Of a stretch of DNA of 64,000 nucleotides, positions 39,385 to 51,408 are shown piece by piece. Both the position numbers and the translations under genes were made by a program. The stretch lies in assembly GCA_964019155.1 (NCBI GenBank), contig OZ025245.1, positions 8,646,431-8,710,430 on the forward strand. The letters run 5' to 3'. Each line of letters starts with the position of its first letter. Within the stretch, counting starts at the first letter, position 1. A model generated the notes under the pieces. The model had not been told where the DNA came from. It saw nothing but the letters and a program-made list of their open reading frames with translations, and did not search any database. The stretch comes from Osedax fenrisi. Taxonomy: Eukaryota; Annelida; Polychaeta; Sabellida; Siboglinidae.

Positions 39385-39396
39385 ATACTACTACGA
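39138..39396. repeat. Interrupted (TAC)n/(ACT)n array
   Basis: About 258 bp of TAC units broken at regular intervals by AAT, TTC and ATT. This is older and more mutated than the perfect arrays at 16317 and 30884. Confidence 0.95.
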
Positions 39397-39629
39397 GATA
39401 ATCCGCATAAATGGCATCAGTGATGCTGATCGATATTTGATTATGTCCTACCTTTTAGTTCTTGCAATGTTAAACCAAGTTATTGCATTCAGTTAATTGA
39501 TATTCCTAATACGTAATATATTTTTATAATGAATAATAGAGGAGCAATTGCTTAAGTATCTTAAATAAACTTAAATGTATCATCTCTTAGAACACCTGCT
39601 TTGATACTGAAAAATCGGTATCTCGAGAT

Positions 39630-39775
39630 ATCAAATGAAAAATTAAATTATATCATGATGATATATAAAATAACAAAGTAAATAGTAAGATCGCCAAATG
39701 GATCCATTTGGCGATCTTACTATTTACTTTATTATTTTATATATCATCATGATATAATTTAATTTTTCATTTGAT
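39630..39775. repeat. 146-bp near-perfect palindrome
   Basis: Two 73-bp arms meet without a spacer at GGATCC (39700-39705). Only one position pair mismatches (AACAAAG versus CTTTATT). Such a structure can extrude as a cruciform or arise from a fold-back repair event. No flanking duplication seen. Confidence 0.9.
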
Positions 39776-40753
39776 AACCCATATGTGCTTAGTATTTCTG
39801 TCAATTAAGATATTTGGATATAATCGAATGCCCTAGAGAAGTCCACAAAAATTCTTCTTGCAGATATTTGTTGTCCTTTTGTTGATCGTTTTTATGTATA
39901 CACCATTTTTATTTTGTCATAATAATGTATCTATTTCAGGTTGAATAAGTTCTTATAGAAGAGAATTATATATTTTGTTAGGAAATACATGTGACGTTTT
40001 AAGGTAATTCCTCTGTAATTTTCTGTTTTAGAAAGATCACCTTTCCTCTGAAAAGGTAAAATGCACCCTTTTGTACATGTTTCTTTCTCGATTTGAGTAT
40101 ATAACTCATTACAGAAGTTAAGTAGATAATCGTTAAAATGACCTGTTTTTCAACACATGTGCAATGCGCATACGTACTTTTGCAGGATTATAATCAATAT
40201 AAGAGGATGTATTATACTTTATCTTTGTTAATGTATTTCTAATTCCTTTTGATTGAAAGGTCCGCATCTAATCGGATAGCGATGATTACTTATCATATTT
40301 CACCATTAATTTATCTGATCAATTTGATCACAGCCACACGTATTGTGAATCTTTTCCCTGCTAGGTAATCGCACCTCGACCACGAACCTTAAATATCTCT
40401 GCCTTTATCGTTCACCTAGTAACCCCATTACTCAATGAATGTAATAATATCTCCACTATATAATATTACCAATCTCAATATTCTACTAGACTTATCAATA
40501 TACTTAATCTTCAAATTATTTATAACTTATTAACTTTTCCACCCATGAATTAAGAAATACACTTGTAATTATAATGCATCATATTGAATCGTGTTTAGGC
40601 ATAGACATTATAGTGAGGACCCCACTCTATATATATGTGTGTTTAGGTCATTCGATAATAAATGGACCTCTTTTCTCTGATCATATTGCCACATTCTTTC
40701 AAATATCAGTTCAGAAACCTCAACTTCCTAATTGTTTTCGCTCTACTCGTCAA

Positions 40754-41275
40754 GAGTACCAGTAAACTCGGACCAGGTAAACTCGGACCACTTTTGAGGT
40801 AAACTCGGACCACTTTTAAAGTAAACTCGGACCACTTTTTAAAAACATAAAGTAAACTCGGACCACTTATTAAAAACATAAAGAAGATTCGGACCAACCG
40901 TATAAACTATATATTGTATATTTCTAACATATAATATGCTTTAACTTATAAGTTAAAAGTATAATTTCACTGTATATAATTATATTTACATTTTCTCTCT
41001 AGCTCTATGTATATCACCGACGAGACCCACGATAGAAGCTATATTTATTATGATAGAAGTATACAATATATAAGTTATTTTAATAAGTGGTCCGAGCTTA
41101 CTTCACAAATATACAAAATATAGTTATTTTAAAAGTGGTCCGAATCTTCTTTATTTTTAATAAGTGGTCCGAGTTTACTTTATGTATTAAAAAGTGGTCC
41201 GAGTTTACTTTAAAAGTGGTCCGAGTTTACCTCAAAAGTGGTCCGAGTTTAACTGGTCCGAGTTTACTGGTATTC
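40754..41275. mobile_element. Foldback element FB1 with perfect 8-bp target duplication
   Basis: 522 bp. Ends GAGTACCAGTAAACTCGG and, inverted, GAATACCAGTAAACTCGG, flanked by CTCGTCAA at 40746-40753 and 41276-41283. Each arm is a run of GTAAACTCGGACCACTTTT-type repeats, on the left in one orientation and on the right in the complement (AAAGTGGTCCGAGTTTAC). No coding capacity. The 8-bp duplication fits the hAT or P superfamilies; mobilisation would need a transposase elsewhere. Confidence 0.9.
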
Positions 41276-41357
41276 CTCGTCAACATAACAATATATCACT
41301 GTCACTGTTCTTCACCGACTTATTATTCTCATACCAATACACTCATCTCCTTTTTCC

Positions 41358-42359
41358 GAATACCAGTAAACTCGGACCACTTTTGAGGTAAACTCGGACC
41401 ACCTTTAAAGTAAACTCGGATCACTTTTTAAAAACATAAAGTAAACTCGGACCACTTATTAAAAACATAAAGAAGATTCGGACCACTTTTAAAATAACTA
41501 TATGTTGTATATTTCTATAATATAATATGCTTTAACTTACTTCCACCTTATATAATTATATTATATCTGTTAAATAAATTATAAAAAGAGTCATTTAATA
41601 TGATATTTTTGTGGAATTATATACTTAAATAGGTAAACATTTAATTTAAACTCGCACAACTTTTGAAGTAAACTCGGACCACTTGTGAAGTAAACTCGGA
41701 CCACTTATTAAAATAACTTATATATTGTATACTTCTATCATAATAAATATAGCTTCTATCGTGGGTCTCGTCGGTGATATATACATAGAGTAATGTACAT
41801 ATAATTATATACAGTGAAATTATACTTTTAACTTATAAGTTAAAGCATATTATATGTTAGAAATATACAATATATAGTTGTAATGTAATAAATAGTAGTA
41901 CTGTGAATATAATTATATACAGTGACATTATACTTTTAACTTATAAGTTAAAGCATATTATATGTTAGAAATATACAATATATAGTTTATATGGTTGGTC
42001 CGAATCTTCTTTATGTTTTTAATAAGTGGTCCGTGTTTATTTCACAAGTGGTCCGAGTTTACTTCACAAGTGGTCCGAGTTCAAATTAAATGTTTACCTA
42101 TTTAAATATATAATTCCACAAAAATATCATATTAAATGACTCTTTTTATAATTTATTTAACAGATATAATATAATTATATAAGGTGGAAGTAAGTTAAAG
42201 CATATTTAATATAATATTATATTATATTATAGAAATATACAAAATATAGTTATTTTAATAAGTGGTCCGAGTTTACTTCATGTTTTTTAAAAGTGGTCCG
42301 AGTTTACTTTAAAAGTGGTCCGAGTTTACCTCAAAAGTGGTCCGAGTTTACTGGTACTC
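41358..42359. mobile_element. Foldback element FB2, same family, perfect 8-bp duplication
   Basis: 1002 bp. Same termini (GAATACCAG / CTGGTACTC) and arm repeats as FB1, flanked by CTTTTTCC at 41350-41357 and 42360-42367. It has a longer stem: inner inverted segments at about 41510-41800 and 41950-42240, including a block shared with FB1 (GATAGAAGCTATATTTATTA, 41032). It inserted 82 bp from FB1 in the same LINE. Confidence 0.9.
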
Positions 42360-42629
42360 CTTTTTCCTACTTTCTAATGATCAATTAATTAAACTACTTA
42401 AAAACTCTCGGATCTATTTTTCTCTTGATCATAGGATTAGCTAATCCTTTAAAATTACTAAATGATATATCTCCTCATATAATCTAAAATATAGTTCATA
42501 GCATCCACCAATCACTAATTATGATACTGTAGTATATACATACATGTATAGGATGTACCCTTTGTTTTGTAAATTCTCTTATCACTCCTATTTAGGAGTA
42601 TAATGATATCATTAAATACTCTTCGTCCA

Positions 42630-42735
42630 TTATCCTTTAATAACTCTAGTAATATAAATAGACTTATTTCCAATATCTTAAGAGATTGGAAATAGGTCTA
42701 TTATTATTACTAAGTTATTACTGAGTTATTAAAGG
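42630..42735. repeat. Imperfect palindrome within LINE D
   Basis: Arms of about 45-50 bp (ATCCTTTAATAACTC…TTATTTCCAAT and its inverse) around CTTAAGAG. It is not part of a typical RT and may be a secondary insertion. Confidence 0.65.
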
Positions 42736-42987
42736 ATGAGTATTAATTAATACTTTCCAAAACCATAGAAAGAGTCGTTTCTTATCAACGTTCTTCATTC
42801 CTGACTACTAATAATATACATTTCTCTATTCAAATGTACTAAATAAATCGACTGAAACAGAAATTACCAGAGTAACAACAAATCTCCTAATTAACCTTGA
42901 TAATACATATGGACAAATTATTGTTCTACTTGATCTATATAAGAAGATGATATACAATTTGTATATCATTTGCATATAAGTTAACCT

Positions 42988-43430
42988 ACCCAGCAAACAA
43001 TATATTCGACGCTTTTGGACGCCATGCGCCTAAAAGTTCCGGAATTAATTCGTCACTTTGATGACAATTTGCGCCCAAAAGCGTCGAATTGTTCTATTGT
43101 ACTTTGGACGCTGTTGCGCCCAAAAGCGTCGAATTTGCGACGAATTCAATATCGATTCGGAACTGAAGCGCCCAAAAGCGTCGAATTTGCGCCTAAAATC
43201 CTATTGTACTTTGGACGCTGTTGCGCCCAAAAGCGTCGAATTTGCGACGAATTCAATATCGATTCGGAACTGAAGCGCCCAAAAGCGTCGAATTTGCGCC
43301 TAAAATCCTATTGTACTTTGGACGCTGTTGCGCCCAAAAGCGTCGAATTTGCGACGAATTCAATATCGATTCGGAACTGAAGCGCCCAAAAGCGTCGAAT
43401 TTGCGCCTAAAAGTTATTATACTTTGGGCC
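42988..43430. repeat. 107-bp tandem array with CCCAGCAAACA terminus
   Basis: Begins CCCAGCAAACAATATATTCG. Three copies of a 107-bp unit start at 43107, 43214 and 43321, built on GCGCCCAAAAGCGTCGAATT and CAATATCGATTCGGAACTGA. The same words form the array at 53690-54232, which ends with the inverse terminus (ATTGTTTGCTGGG). Confidence 0.85.
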
Positions 43431-44358
43431 CAAAACTTCTATTATATTATTTACTGGAAGCTATTTATAACTTTATATCTATATATAGATGATCTGTGTA
43501 TATATTCTTTAGTATTTATAAATAAAGCATATATGTTAAATATATAGAGATATATATATATATATATATAAATAGTTAAAAAATGTATAAGTAATATATA
43601 TATGCAATTATTATTTAATATTAATCAATATAAAAGTATATGATTACTATAATTAAAGTAAGAACATAAATGGTTATATTAATTCAAATATTGGACCAAT
43701 GCTTTGGAAAGAATTAAATTGAAATAAACCTAGCATACTATATATACTATTAATAGTTTTAACATATATATCTATTATATATTATTGAAAAAGTATGCAT
43801 GTATGTAACCACACTCGAATGTGTGTAGAGTTTAAATATGATAAATTATTATTATAAATTGTAATATACATTATATATTGTGATATGATTATTTTAGGCC
43901 AAATGAGGAGGACAACTCAATAAACGATTTTACACTTTATTTGGGGGAAAACAATTACATTTTATGGATAATAATAATTGAATCCAGCACAGCTGAGTAA
44001 CGTTAAACACATCTGAACGCATGCAGCATCGACAGAAAATATAATGTCCCAATGTAAAAGTCATGATGACTACATTTTCACATTATATTCCTTCAGGCGG
44101 AATATTTATTCCACGTTCTATTAAATACTAAATATAATATAAGGTTGCATATGGAATCATGCTACTAGCATGTATCTAATGAGGGCTTCACGGAGATTCT
44201 ATGATAATCACGAAGGCAGCACAGACTGCTATTTTCATCTCTAAGGCTCCAAGTCATTGATTATCATGGACTTATGTAGTCATCTCGAAGGCAACACGTT
44301 ACTGGATATCATGGACTGCTGTGGATTGAGTGATTTTTATTTTAGTAAATATATATAT

Positions 44359-45100
44359 ATGGACTTCGCAGATGATATTGCATATTAAGTGAAGGTATCA
44401 AAGAAGCCTAAGAGATGCTCACTAGAATCGAAAATCAGCAAAATGAGTAGGACTAAGGATGAATACAGGGAAAACGAAATACATGAGTTACAATACTAAT
44501 CAACAGTTTGAAATCAAAGCTATAGATAGGTCAAATCTGAAAAGCATTGAAGACTTCAAGTACCTAGGGGCATGGATAGACAGCAGTGCAAAAGATTTGA
44601 AAATCAGAAAAGCGCTTGCTTGGAGAACATGTTATCAAATGAGGAATATCTGATAATCAACTCTTAGTAGGAAACTAAAACTTAGATTCATGAATACAAC
44701 AGTTGAATCGGTTCTGCTTGGAGAACATGTTATCAAATGAGGAATATCTGATAATTAACTCTTAGTAGGAAACTAAAACTTAGACTCATGAATACAACAG
44801 TTGAATCGGTTCTGCTATACGGATGTGAGACTTGGACCCTCGAAAAAAACACTACTCAAACAACTTGATGGCATATACACTCGAATTCTACGAATGATAT
44901 TAAATGTAGAGATGATGAAGTTGTTTAGGATCTAGTTCTTTGGGAACTAACTCATGGAACTAGAAGACGGAGAAGGCCACCAGAAAGCTACATAAGGAAT
45001 CTGGAGCGCGAAACTGGTATACTGGTGAGCGAGATGAGAGTAGCTATTATGAACCGTGCTGTTTGGAGAACTTTTACTGTCCCGAAATAAGAATATAATA
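44359..45100 (+). mobile_element. LINE reverse transcriptase remnant E
   Basis: Starts at the catalytic box MDFADDIAY (44361), then stops. It continues MNTGKTKYMSYN (44459) and DFKYLGAWIDSSAKDLKIRK, ending with VLLYGCETWTLEK (44808) and a C-terminal THGTRRRRRPPESYIRNLER block to about 45090. Frameshifts are abundant. A 98-bp stretch is tandemly duplicated inside (44617-44714, 44715-44812). Related in layout to LINE remnant B. Confidence 0.75.
44617..44812 (+). repeat. 98-bp tandem duplication within LINE E
   Basis: TGCTTGGAGAACATGTTATC through GTTGAATCGGTTC occurs twice with two mismatches. Confidence 0.9.
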
Positions 45101-45235
45101 ATAAATATATAGTTGATATAGTATAAATATTTGCTAACGTAGTTGTTATCGAAGGTGAGAGTATATGGACTGTTGTGGTTTATCTTGAAGACGCAATTCA
45201 ATGATAATCATGGGCTGTTGTTGTCATCTAAATGG

Positions 45236-45280
<45 letters not shown>

Positions 45281-45726
45281 GGTTATAAGTAAACTTATAT
45301 ATTTAATATAAAGTAATAGGTTTGTGTAGAGTTTTTGATACATATGTATATGTATTAGCTCTCATTATAATCTGATTGCATTAGCATGAGAGTGGCTTTG
45401 AAGATAATAAAATAACAACAATATATACAAATGAATCATAACAGATGAAAATATGACCACTTGTTTACTAACTAAATGACACTGTCATGCTAGCTTATAC
45501 GATCAAGATATATTTTATGTATTATAACATTATAACTTATAACGCTTTGACAGTGCATTGTAGCCGTTGATTTCAAAATACGTGTTCCGTTGCTAACAAC
45601 CTATATCCACTTATATAGTTACATATAAATGTCTATAAAGAAAATTACGTCAAGCTTTCCAATAAAATATGCTAACTAAATACAAAATTGTACCTACAAT
45701 ATTAGTAATTTATAAGATTAAATTAC

Positions 45727-46589
45727 AATATAATGTCCAAATATCAACATTTCTCATTACATTCCTTTAGGCGGAATATTTATTCCACAATCTATTAAAT
45801 ACACAATATAATATAAGATTGCATATGGAATAATGCTACTATTATTCATGATGGAAATGCTAGATGGCACCTAGTTGTACCTTGATCAGTCATCATCTAT
45901 GAGGGCTTAACTTAGATTCTATGGTCATCACGATGGCGTCACATACTTCTATTGTTATCTCTAAGGCACCACGTCATTGATTATCACGGAATGCTATTGT
46001 CATCTTGAAGGTGACACAGCACTAAATATCATCGACTGCTGTGGATTAATTGAGTTTATATTTAATTAAATATTGTTATATAGTTATAAATATTTACTAA
46101 CGTTATGTTATCTCGAAGAAGAAATGTCACGGAAAGATATTGTCAACTCTAAGCTGGTATCATAGAAGGCGGACACGGGCTTCTGTGTTAATATCGAAGG
46201 TGTTACGTCACGGAATATCATGGATTGTTGTTGAAGTATTTAATTTGTTAAGCAAATATATCTATATACGGCTATAGTCGAAATATATAGTAGAAATAGT
46301 CGTAAGTATAAAATAGTAATATTTTCTAACGTATTTGTTATCTCGAAGGCGAAAGTATATGGACTGCTCTTGTTCATCTTGAAGGTGTCTTGTCAATGAT
46401 AATCAAGGACTGCTTTTCAAATCTAGATGGATGTATGATATATACAAATAAGATTATAAGTAAACTTATTTATTTAATATAAATTAATGGGTTTGCATTA
46501 GAGTTTAGAGTTTTGGATATATATCTATATGTATAGATCTGGTTATAATCTGATTGAATTAACGTGAGAGTAGCTTTGAAAGTAATACA

Positions 46590-46656
<67 letters not shown>

Positions 46657-46830
46657 GAATGATATAAATGATGAAAATATGATCACTTCTGTAATTACTA
46701 AATGACACATAGCCGTTAATTTAAAAATGCGGGATTTATTTCTAATAACCTATATTCACATATGTTTTAAACAGAAAATAAGTCAAGCTATCAAATAAAA
46801 TAAGATAGCTAAATACAAAATGTTAACTAC
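45727..46830. repeat. Diverged large duplication, copy 2
   Basis: Partner of 44038-45570. It lacks the LINE and has extra ~45-bp units at 46130-46230. (TA)n at 46599-46656. Confidence 0.75.
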
Positions 46831-47330
46831 ATTATTTTATTATTGAATAAGTAATTTATAAAATAATATAATCACTACCAATATACTAGCTCTAGCCATA
46901 AACATAGTCATACCCACATCATCCACACTAAAATCATAGGCTACATTGCTCAAATAAATATAAAATATACTATATTTCATTTTTTTATAAACAAGGTCAT
47001 AAGAATATATTCTGTTTATTATGTATATATACATTGTGTAATATGAATTTACCGACTGTAAACACAAATATACAGTGGGTAATATAAATTTAAATATTTC
47101 GTCATATGAATAATTATAAAATTAATTATACCTATATAATATAGAAGAATAAAAAAGGATTTTAGCACAAACATGTATGATAAACATATTTAATATTTGT
47201 ACTACAAATTATCAATAAATTATAAAATATATATATATATCTATTAGATGATACAACACATCTATTTACTATAGTAATATAATACTATATTATATAATCA
47301 CTATATAATTTAAAAGTGTATTACATATGG
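46831..47330. other. AT-rich region, no gene
   Basis: No supported exon on either strand. Confidence 0.6.
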
Positions 47331-47566
47331 ATTCCAATCGTCTCGTACGAAGTGATCTCGTCAAGATTGGTGATCACGCGCAATTTTAATTTAAATAATT
47401 ATTTATAGATAGTAGAATAGATATAGAACACAATATCATCAAACCAAAATACTCGAAACGAGATCACTGGTTACCTTGCATATTATATAGTATATAATAT
47501 AGGTTACTTACTATTAATATTTTAAAAAAGTAATCAATTATATATGGTATCCTAGTAATAGTCATA

Positions 47567-47944
47567 AATATTAAAAATCGAATCGCGTGAGTGCTCTAAA
47601 TAACAAAAGTTACGGTTTTAAATAGATTGCGAAATTTGGTATACATTTTATATTTTCATAATTATTATACTTTCAAAGTAACTTTGATAGTGTAAACATA
47701 TATATTTATAAATATAGTATAATAATTATACTAATTCATAAGTATATTATAATGAATAAAATATAATAAACAAATTACTAAAATATATATTTCTACTATT
47801 AAATATATTATATTATTATAATATTTATATGTAAGGAATAATAATTATGAACATATAAAATATATACGTAATTTAGTGATCTATTTAGAACAGTCTCTTT
47901 CGTTATTTAAAGCTCTCACGCGCTTCTATTTTTAAATATCTATG
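47567..47944. mobile_element. MITE with about 60-bp imperfect TIRs
   Basis: Left end ATATTAAAAATCGAATCGCG plus TGAGTGCTCTAAATAAC matches, inverted, the right end (complement ATTTAAAAATAGAAGCGCG plus TGAGAGCTTTAAATAAC), continuing to TCTAAATAGAT. Non-coding interior. Confidence 0.65.
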
Positions 47945-48049
47945 TCTACAACTATGATAACACAAGTTTAACAAGTTCAAGTTCAAGTTATACATGTATA
48001 ATCAATTTATGATGTCTCATCAATTTAACACTGACTGTGTTAAAGTTTA

Positions 48050-48380
48050 ACAGTCAATATTAGTTTATTATATAACTTATATTAAATGAAAAAATATATT
48101 CTACCATCATTTCCACTGTCATAACTATTGGTCCAGCGGTCAATTCGATTTTTATTTAATATAAGTTATAAAATAAACAAATATAATATTTAAATTCATG
48201 TATATTCAAACCATTATTTTTATAATTTAATTATATATTATATAATTAGATGACCGCTGGACCAATAGTTATGAGTCATAACTGATGACCGTAAAAATGA
48301 CCATTTTCGGTCATACATTGACCGATAAATTGACCGCTAAATTGAGAGGTGGACCAATAGTTCACTTGGTCCAATCATTG
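48050..48380. repeat. Nested inverted repeats with TTGACCG words
   Basis: CATAACTATTGGTCCAGCGG (48118) pairs with CCGCTGGACCAATAGTTATG (48255). Just inside and outside, ATATAACTTATATTAAAT/ATTTAATATAAGTTATA also pair (48071/48157). The right side repeats 'GACCG' and 'GGACCAATAGTT' words to 48380. Confidence 0.75.
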
Positions 48381-48510
48381 AGTCAATGACTCATTTACTA
48401 TTATAATTAAATTTAATTTAACATCATCGATTTTGTTAAAAGTATCAACATGAAACCGAACGGTTTAATAATAATTATAATAATTATTGTCATAATTATT
48501 TAATAATATC

Positions 48511-48732
48511 GTATAACATAATATGTTATATATAATAATTATATATTCAATGAGTTATTTAATTGTTATAAAAATACTTTATTTTATCACCATTATTTAA
48601 TAATTTAATTATTAATTATTATAATTATTATGATAATAATTCAATAATAATTATGATAAAATAAAGTATTTTTATCACAATTAAATAACTCATTGAATAT
48701 ATAATTATTATATATAACATATTATGTTATAC
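48511..48732. repeat. Hairpin with two 78-bp arms
   Basis: 48511-48588 and 48655-48732 are inverted copies with one mismatch (GTTATAAAAA versus GTGATAAAAA) around a 66-bp AT spacer. Confidence 0.9.
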
Positions 48733-50057
48733 GTATATATTATATAATATGCAATACAAATTAAAATACAATTATTTTATTAACTATATAATATTTAATA
48801 TTATTATAATATAATAATTATAGCATTTTAAATTATAGTATATTATAAATAAATTTGTTTTAAATAACTTTAATACAAACTAATACATAGTTACAACGGT
48901 ATATATATATATATATATGGTCATATGTATATATATAATTATATTATGTCTACTTACTATTTTGTTGAACTTTATTGTCTTAGAAATTGAATTAAATGAT
49001 ATAAGAAAACATTATATATTACAAATAAATTTTAAATTATATGTTTATATCGTTGATAATCTGTGCATATTACAAAATACAGTATAAATCAGAATTATTA
49101 AAATGCATAGTAGATATATATTTTACATTGTAAACATTGCATTTTTCATAGTGAAACACATCTATGTCCATAGATTTATAGTTTATAGTTTACACATATA
49201 TATATACTAGCCGTACGGTAAGGTGGAGTGATATTGGAAAATTATTTCCGTTTTACCTGCCTCATTCAGCATTAATAGATAGTAGGGTACTTAATAATAT
49301 ACACAAAAATTGTGTTGATTAAGTAAATATTCAGGGGGATATGGCCATTTTAAAATTAACATGGGAGAGATGGGATATTTTACATGTGATTTTTTTTTTT
49401 CGATAAAATTCGATTTTTTTCGTATATATAATGCAAGAATATAAGCAAATTTTTAATATGTTATTACTTGAGTGATAACCTCCTTAAAATCATTTTTGAA
49501 ATATTTTTAAGAATTTTTTTTATTAATTCCTAGACATTTCCTAGAATTTTACTAATTTTTTGTAAAATTGATATAACTTTTAATTTATTATTATTATATT
49601 TAATATGAATCTAATAATATATATATATATATACTATTAATATATTATCAACAAATAAATAATAATAATTATTATTTTATAAAATGTGGATGTTTAAGGA
49701 CATTTTTGTTGAATTTTAGCATATATTTTCAAAGGGTTGTAATTTGGAATTTTTTTAGTTTTTTTAATTTTTTGTAATATATTATATAAGTAATAGCTTT
49801 TTTTATATAAGTGTTAAAATTAAATAAAAAAATATTCAATATTAATAATTTTAAGATTTAAGTGAACTAGTTTTTTTGGATCATAACAAGAATTCGACTG
49901 CAAGGACATGAACACATACTTGCGGGAGTTATATTTATAATGCGGGAGTTGAAATATTCAAATAAATATACATACGCGTGAAAGTAGATCCGAATGAAAG
50001 TAGATCCTAGCATATAGTAATTATATATATATATATGTATGTGATAAAAATAAATCT

Positions 50058-50128
50058 AGCTCCAGCTAGATTCTAACTCGGGACTTTCTGCTTAGAACGC
50101 ATCATTTATAGCACTGAGCCACAACCCA
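50058..50128 (-). repeat. tRNA-like segment (SINE head), degenerate
   Basis: On the - strand GGGTTGTGGCTCAGTG resembles an A box and GAGTTAGAATCTAG resembles a B box, about 45 bp apart. It is closely related to 51409-51478, with more mutations. Confidence 0.5.
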
Positions 50129-50237
50129 TGTTATATATTATGCTATTTATTTTCCTATTTAAAAAACATTTATATATATATATATATATTATAAATAAAT
50201 TATTAAAAAAAAAAATTACAATTACAATTATTACTAT

Positions 50238-50911
50238 CAGAAATTACTCGATTATAATTCGAATATGTTACGTACGAATGAGATCGATATAGTTTTAGAA
50301 TGTCCATTTAATTTCAAGTAGAATCAATATATTATATATGTATAATACTATACGTCATTAATATGCTATCCGTTATAGTAACTATACAATGAAGTATTTA
50401 ATAAATTTTATTTTTAATTAAATTTAAATTATTACAGAAATTACTCGATTATAATTCGAATATGTTACGTACGAATGAGATCGATATAGTTTTAGAATGT
50501 CCATTTAATTTCAAGTAGAATCAATATATTATATATGTATAATACTATACGTCATTAATATGCTATCCGTTATAGTAACCTTACAATGAAGTATTCGTTA
50601 ATAAATTTTATTTTTAATTAAATTTAAATTATTACTATCAGAAATTACTCGATTATAATTCGAATATGTTACGTACGAATGAGATCGATATAGTTTTAGA
50701 ATGTCCATTTAATTTCAAGTAGAATCAATATATTATATATGTATAATACTATACGTCATTAATATGCTATCCGTTATAGTAACTATACAATGAAGTATTT
50801 AATAAATTTTATTTTTAATTAAATTTAAATTATTACAGAAATTACTCGATTATAATTCGAATATGTTACGTACGAATGAGATCGATATAGTTTTAGAATG
50901 TCCATTTAATT
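50238..50911. repeat. Tandem array, ~200-bp unit, forward arm
   Basis: Units start CAGAAATTACTCGATTATAA at 50238, 50435, 50639 and 50836 (last one truncated). Copies are nearly identical except for a CTAT insertion near the start and CGTTA near the end in alternating units. Confidence 0.9.
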
Positions 50912-51408
50912 TTATTAAATGTAAATTTAAGTTTATATTTATCATATCGATAAATATAAACCAAAATAAATAATGATTCATAAACAATATTATATAATAA
51001 ATATAACCATAGATATAAATGTATAGATTCATTGAATACTTTCGTATATATGTGTATGTATGAATATGACTCATACGTATGAGTGTACACTGTATGAGTA
51101 TACATATTTGTGTAATAGTGTGTTTCGTAAACACGCGCAGGTGTGGGTGTGTGTATGTGTGTATGTGTTTAGATGTATGTTTATATCTATAGCATCGATT
51201 TAAAGATCTAAATATGTAATTCTTTCTTTATATCGATGATCTATATACGTGTAGTTGAATGAATATATATATATATATAATGCTATTAATATATTTATAT
51301 AATAATAAAATAATTTATATTGTTACAAATGTTTATATTAACTCCAGTAAACTGAATTATAATTTATCTAACAAAATATATATTTTTACAAAATTCAATA
51401 AAAAAATA

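Larger units (their letters stand above)
40270..43550 (+). mobile_element. CR1/L2-like LINE remnant D, 5' part, interrupted by foldback elements
   Basis: Endonuclease pieces: YLCLYRSPSNPIT (about 40394) and GPLLFSDH-like block GPLFSDHIATFFQIS with PQLPNCFRSTRQ (40654-40753). After two foldback insertions the LINE continues at 41284-41349 and 42368 onward. It includes ERVVSYQRSSFLTT, then RT motif A region STETEITRVTTNLLINLD plus VLLDLY (42850-42945). After a 107-bp repeat insertion, LGPKLLLYY (motif B-like) and YIDDLCIY (motif C-like, 43479-43502) follow in shifted frames. Its likely 3' part is at 54236-55060. Confidence 0.65.
44038..45570. repeat. Diverged large duplication, copy 1
   Basis: 44038-44340 and 45105-45570 align in order with 45727-46060 and 46310-46830 (shared GGCGGAATATTTATTCCAC, TTGCATATGGAAT, AAGTAAACTTAT). 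The segment 44040-44340 is made of about 45-bp degenerate units of the type 'GATTATCATGGACTGCTGT' plus 'CATCTCGAAGGCGACACGTC'. A LINE fragment (44359-45100) interrupts this copy only. Confidence 0.75.

Noticed and set aside
40574..41391. KWSEFTL repeated frames
   Set aside because: Translations of the foldback arm repeats.
43015..43547. Frames with repeated KRRICDEFNIDSELKRPKAS
   Set aside because: Translation of the 107-bp tandem repeat; only the tail (YIDDLCIY) is LINE-derived.
50238..50911. Possible rDNA or CRISPR-like array
   Set aside because: About 200-bp AT-rich units without spacers; it is a tandem array with an inverted partner.
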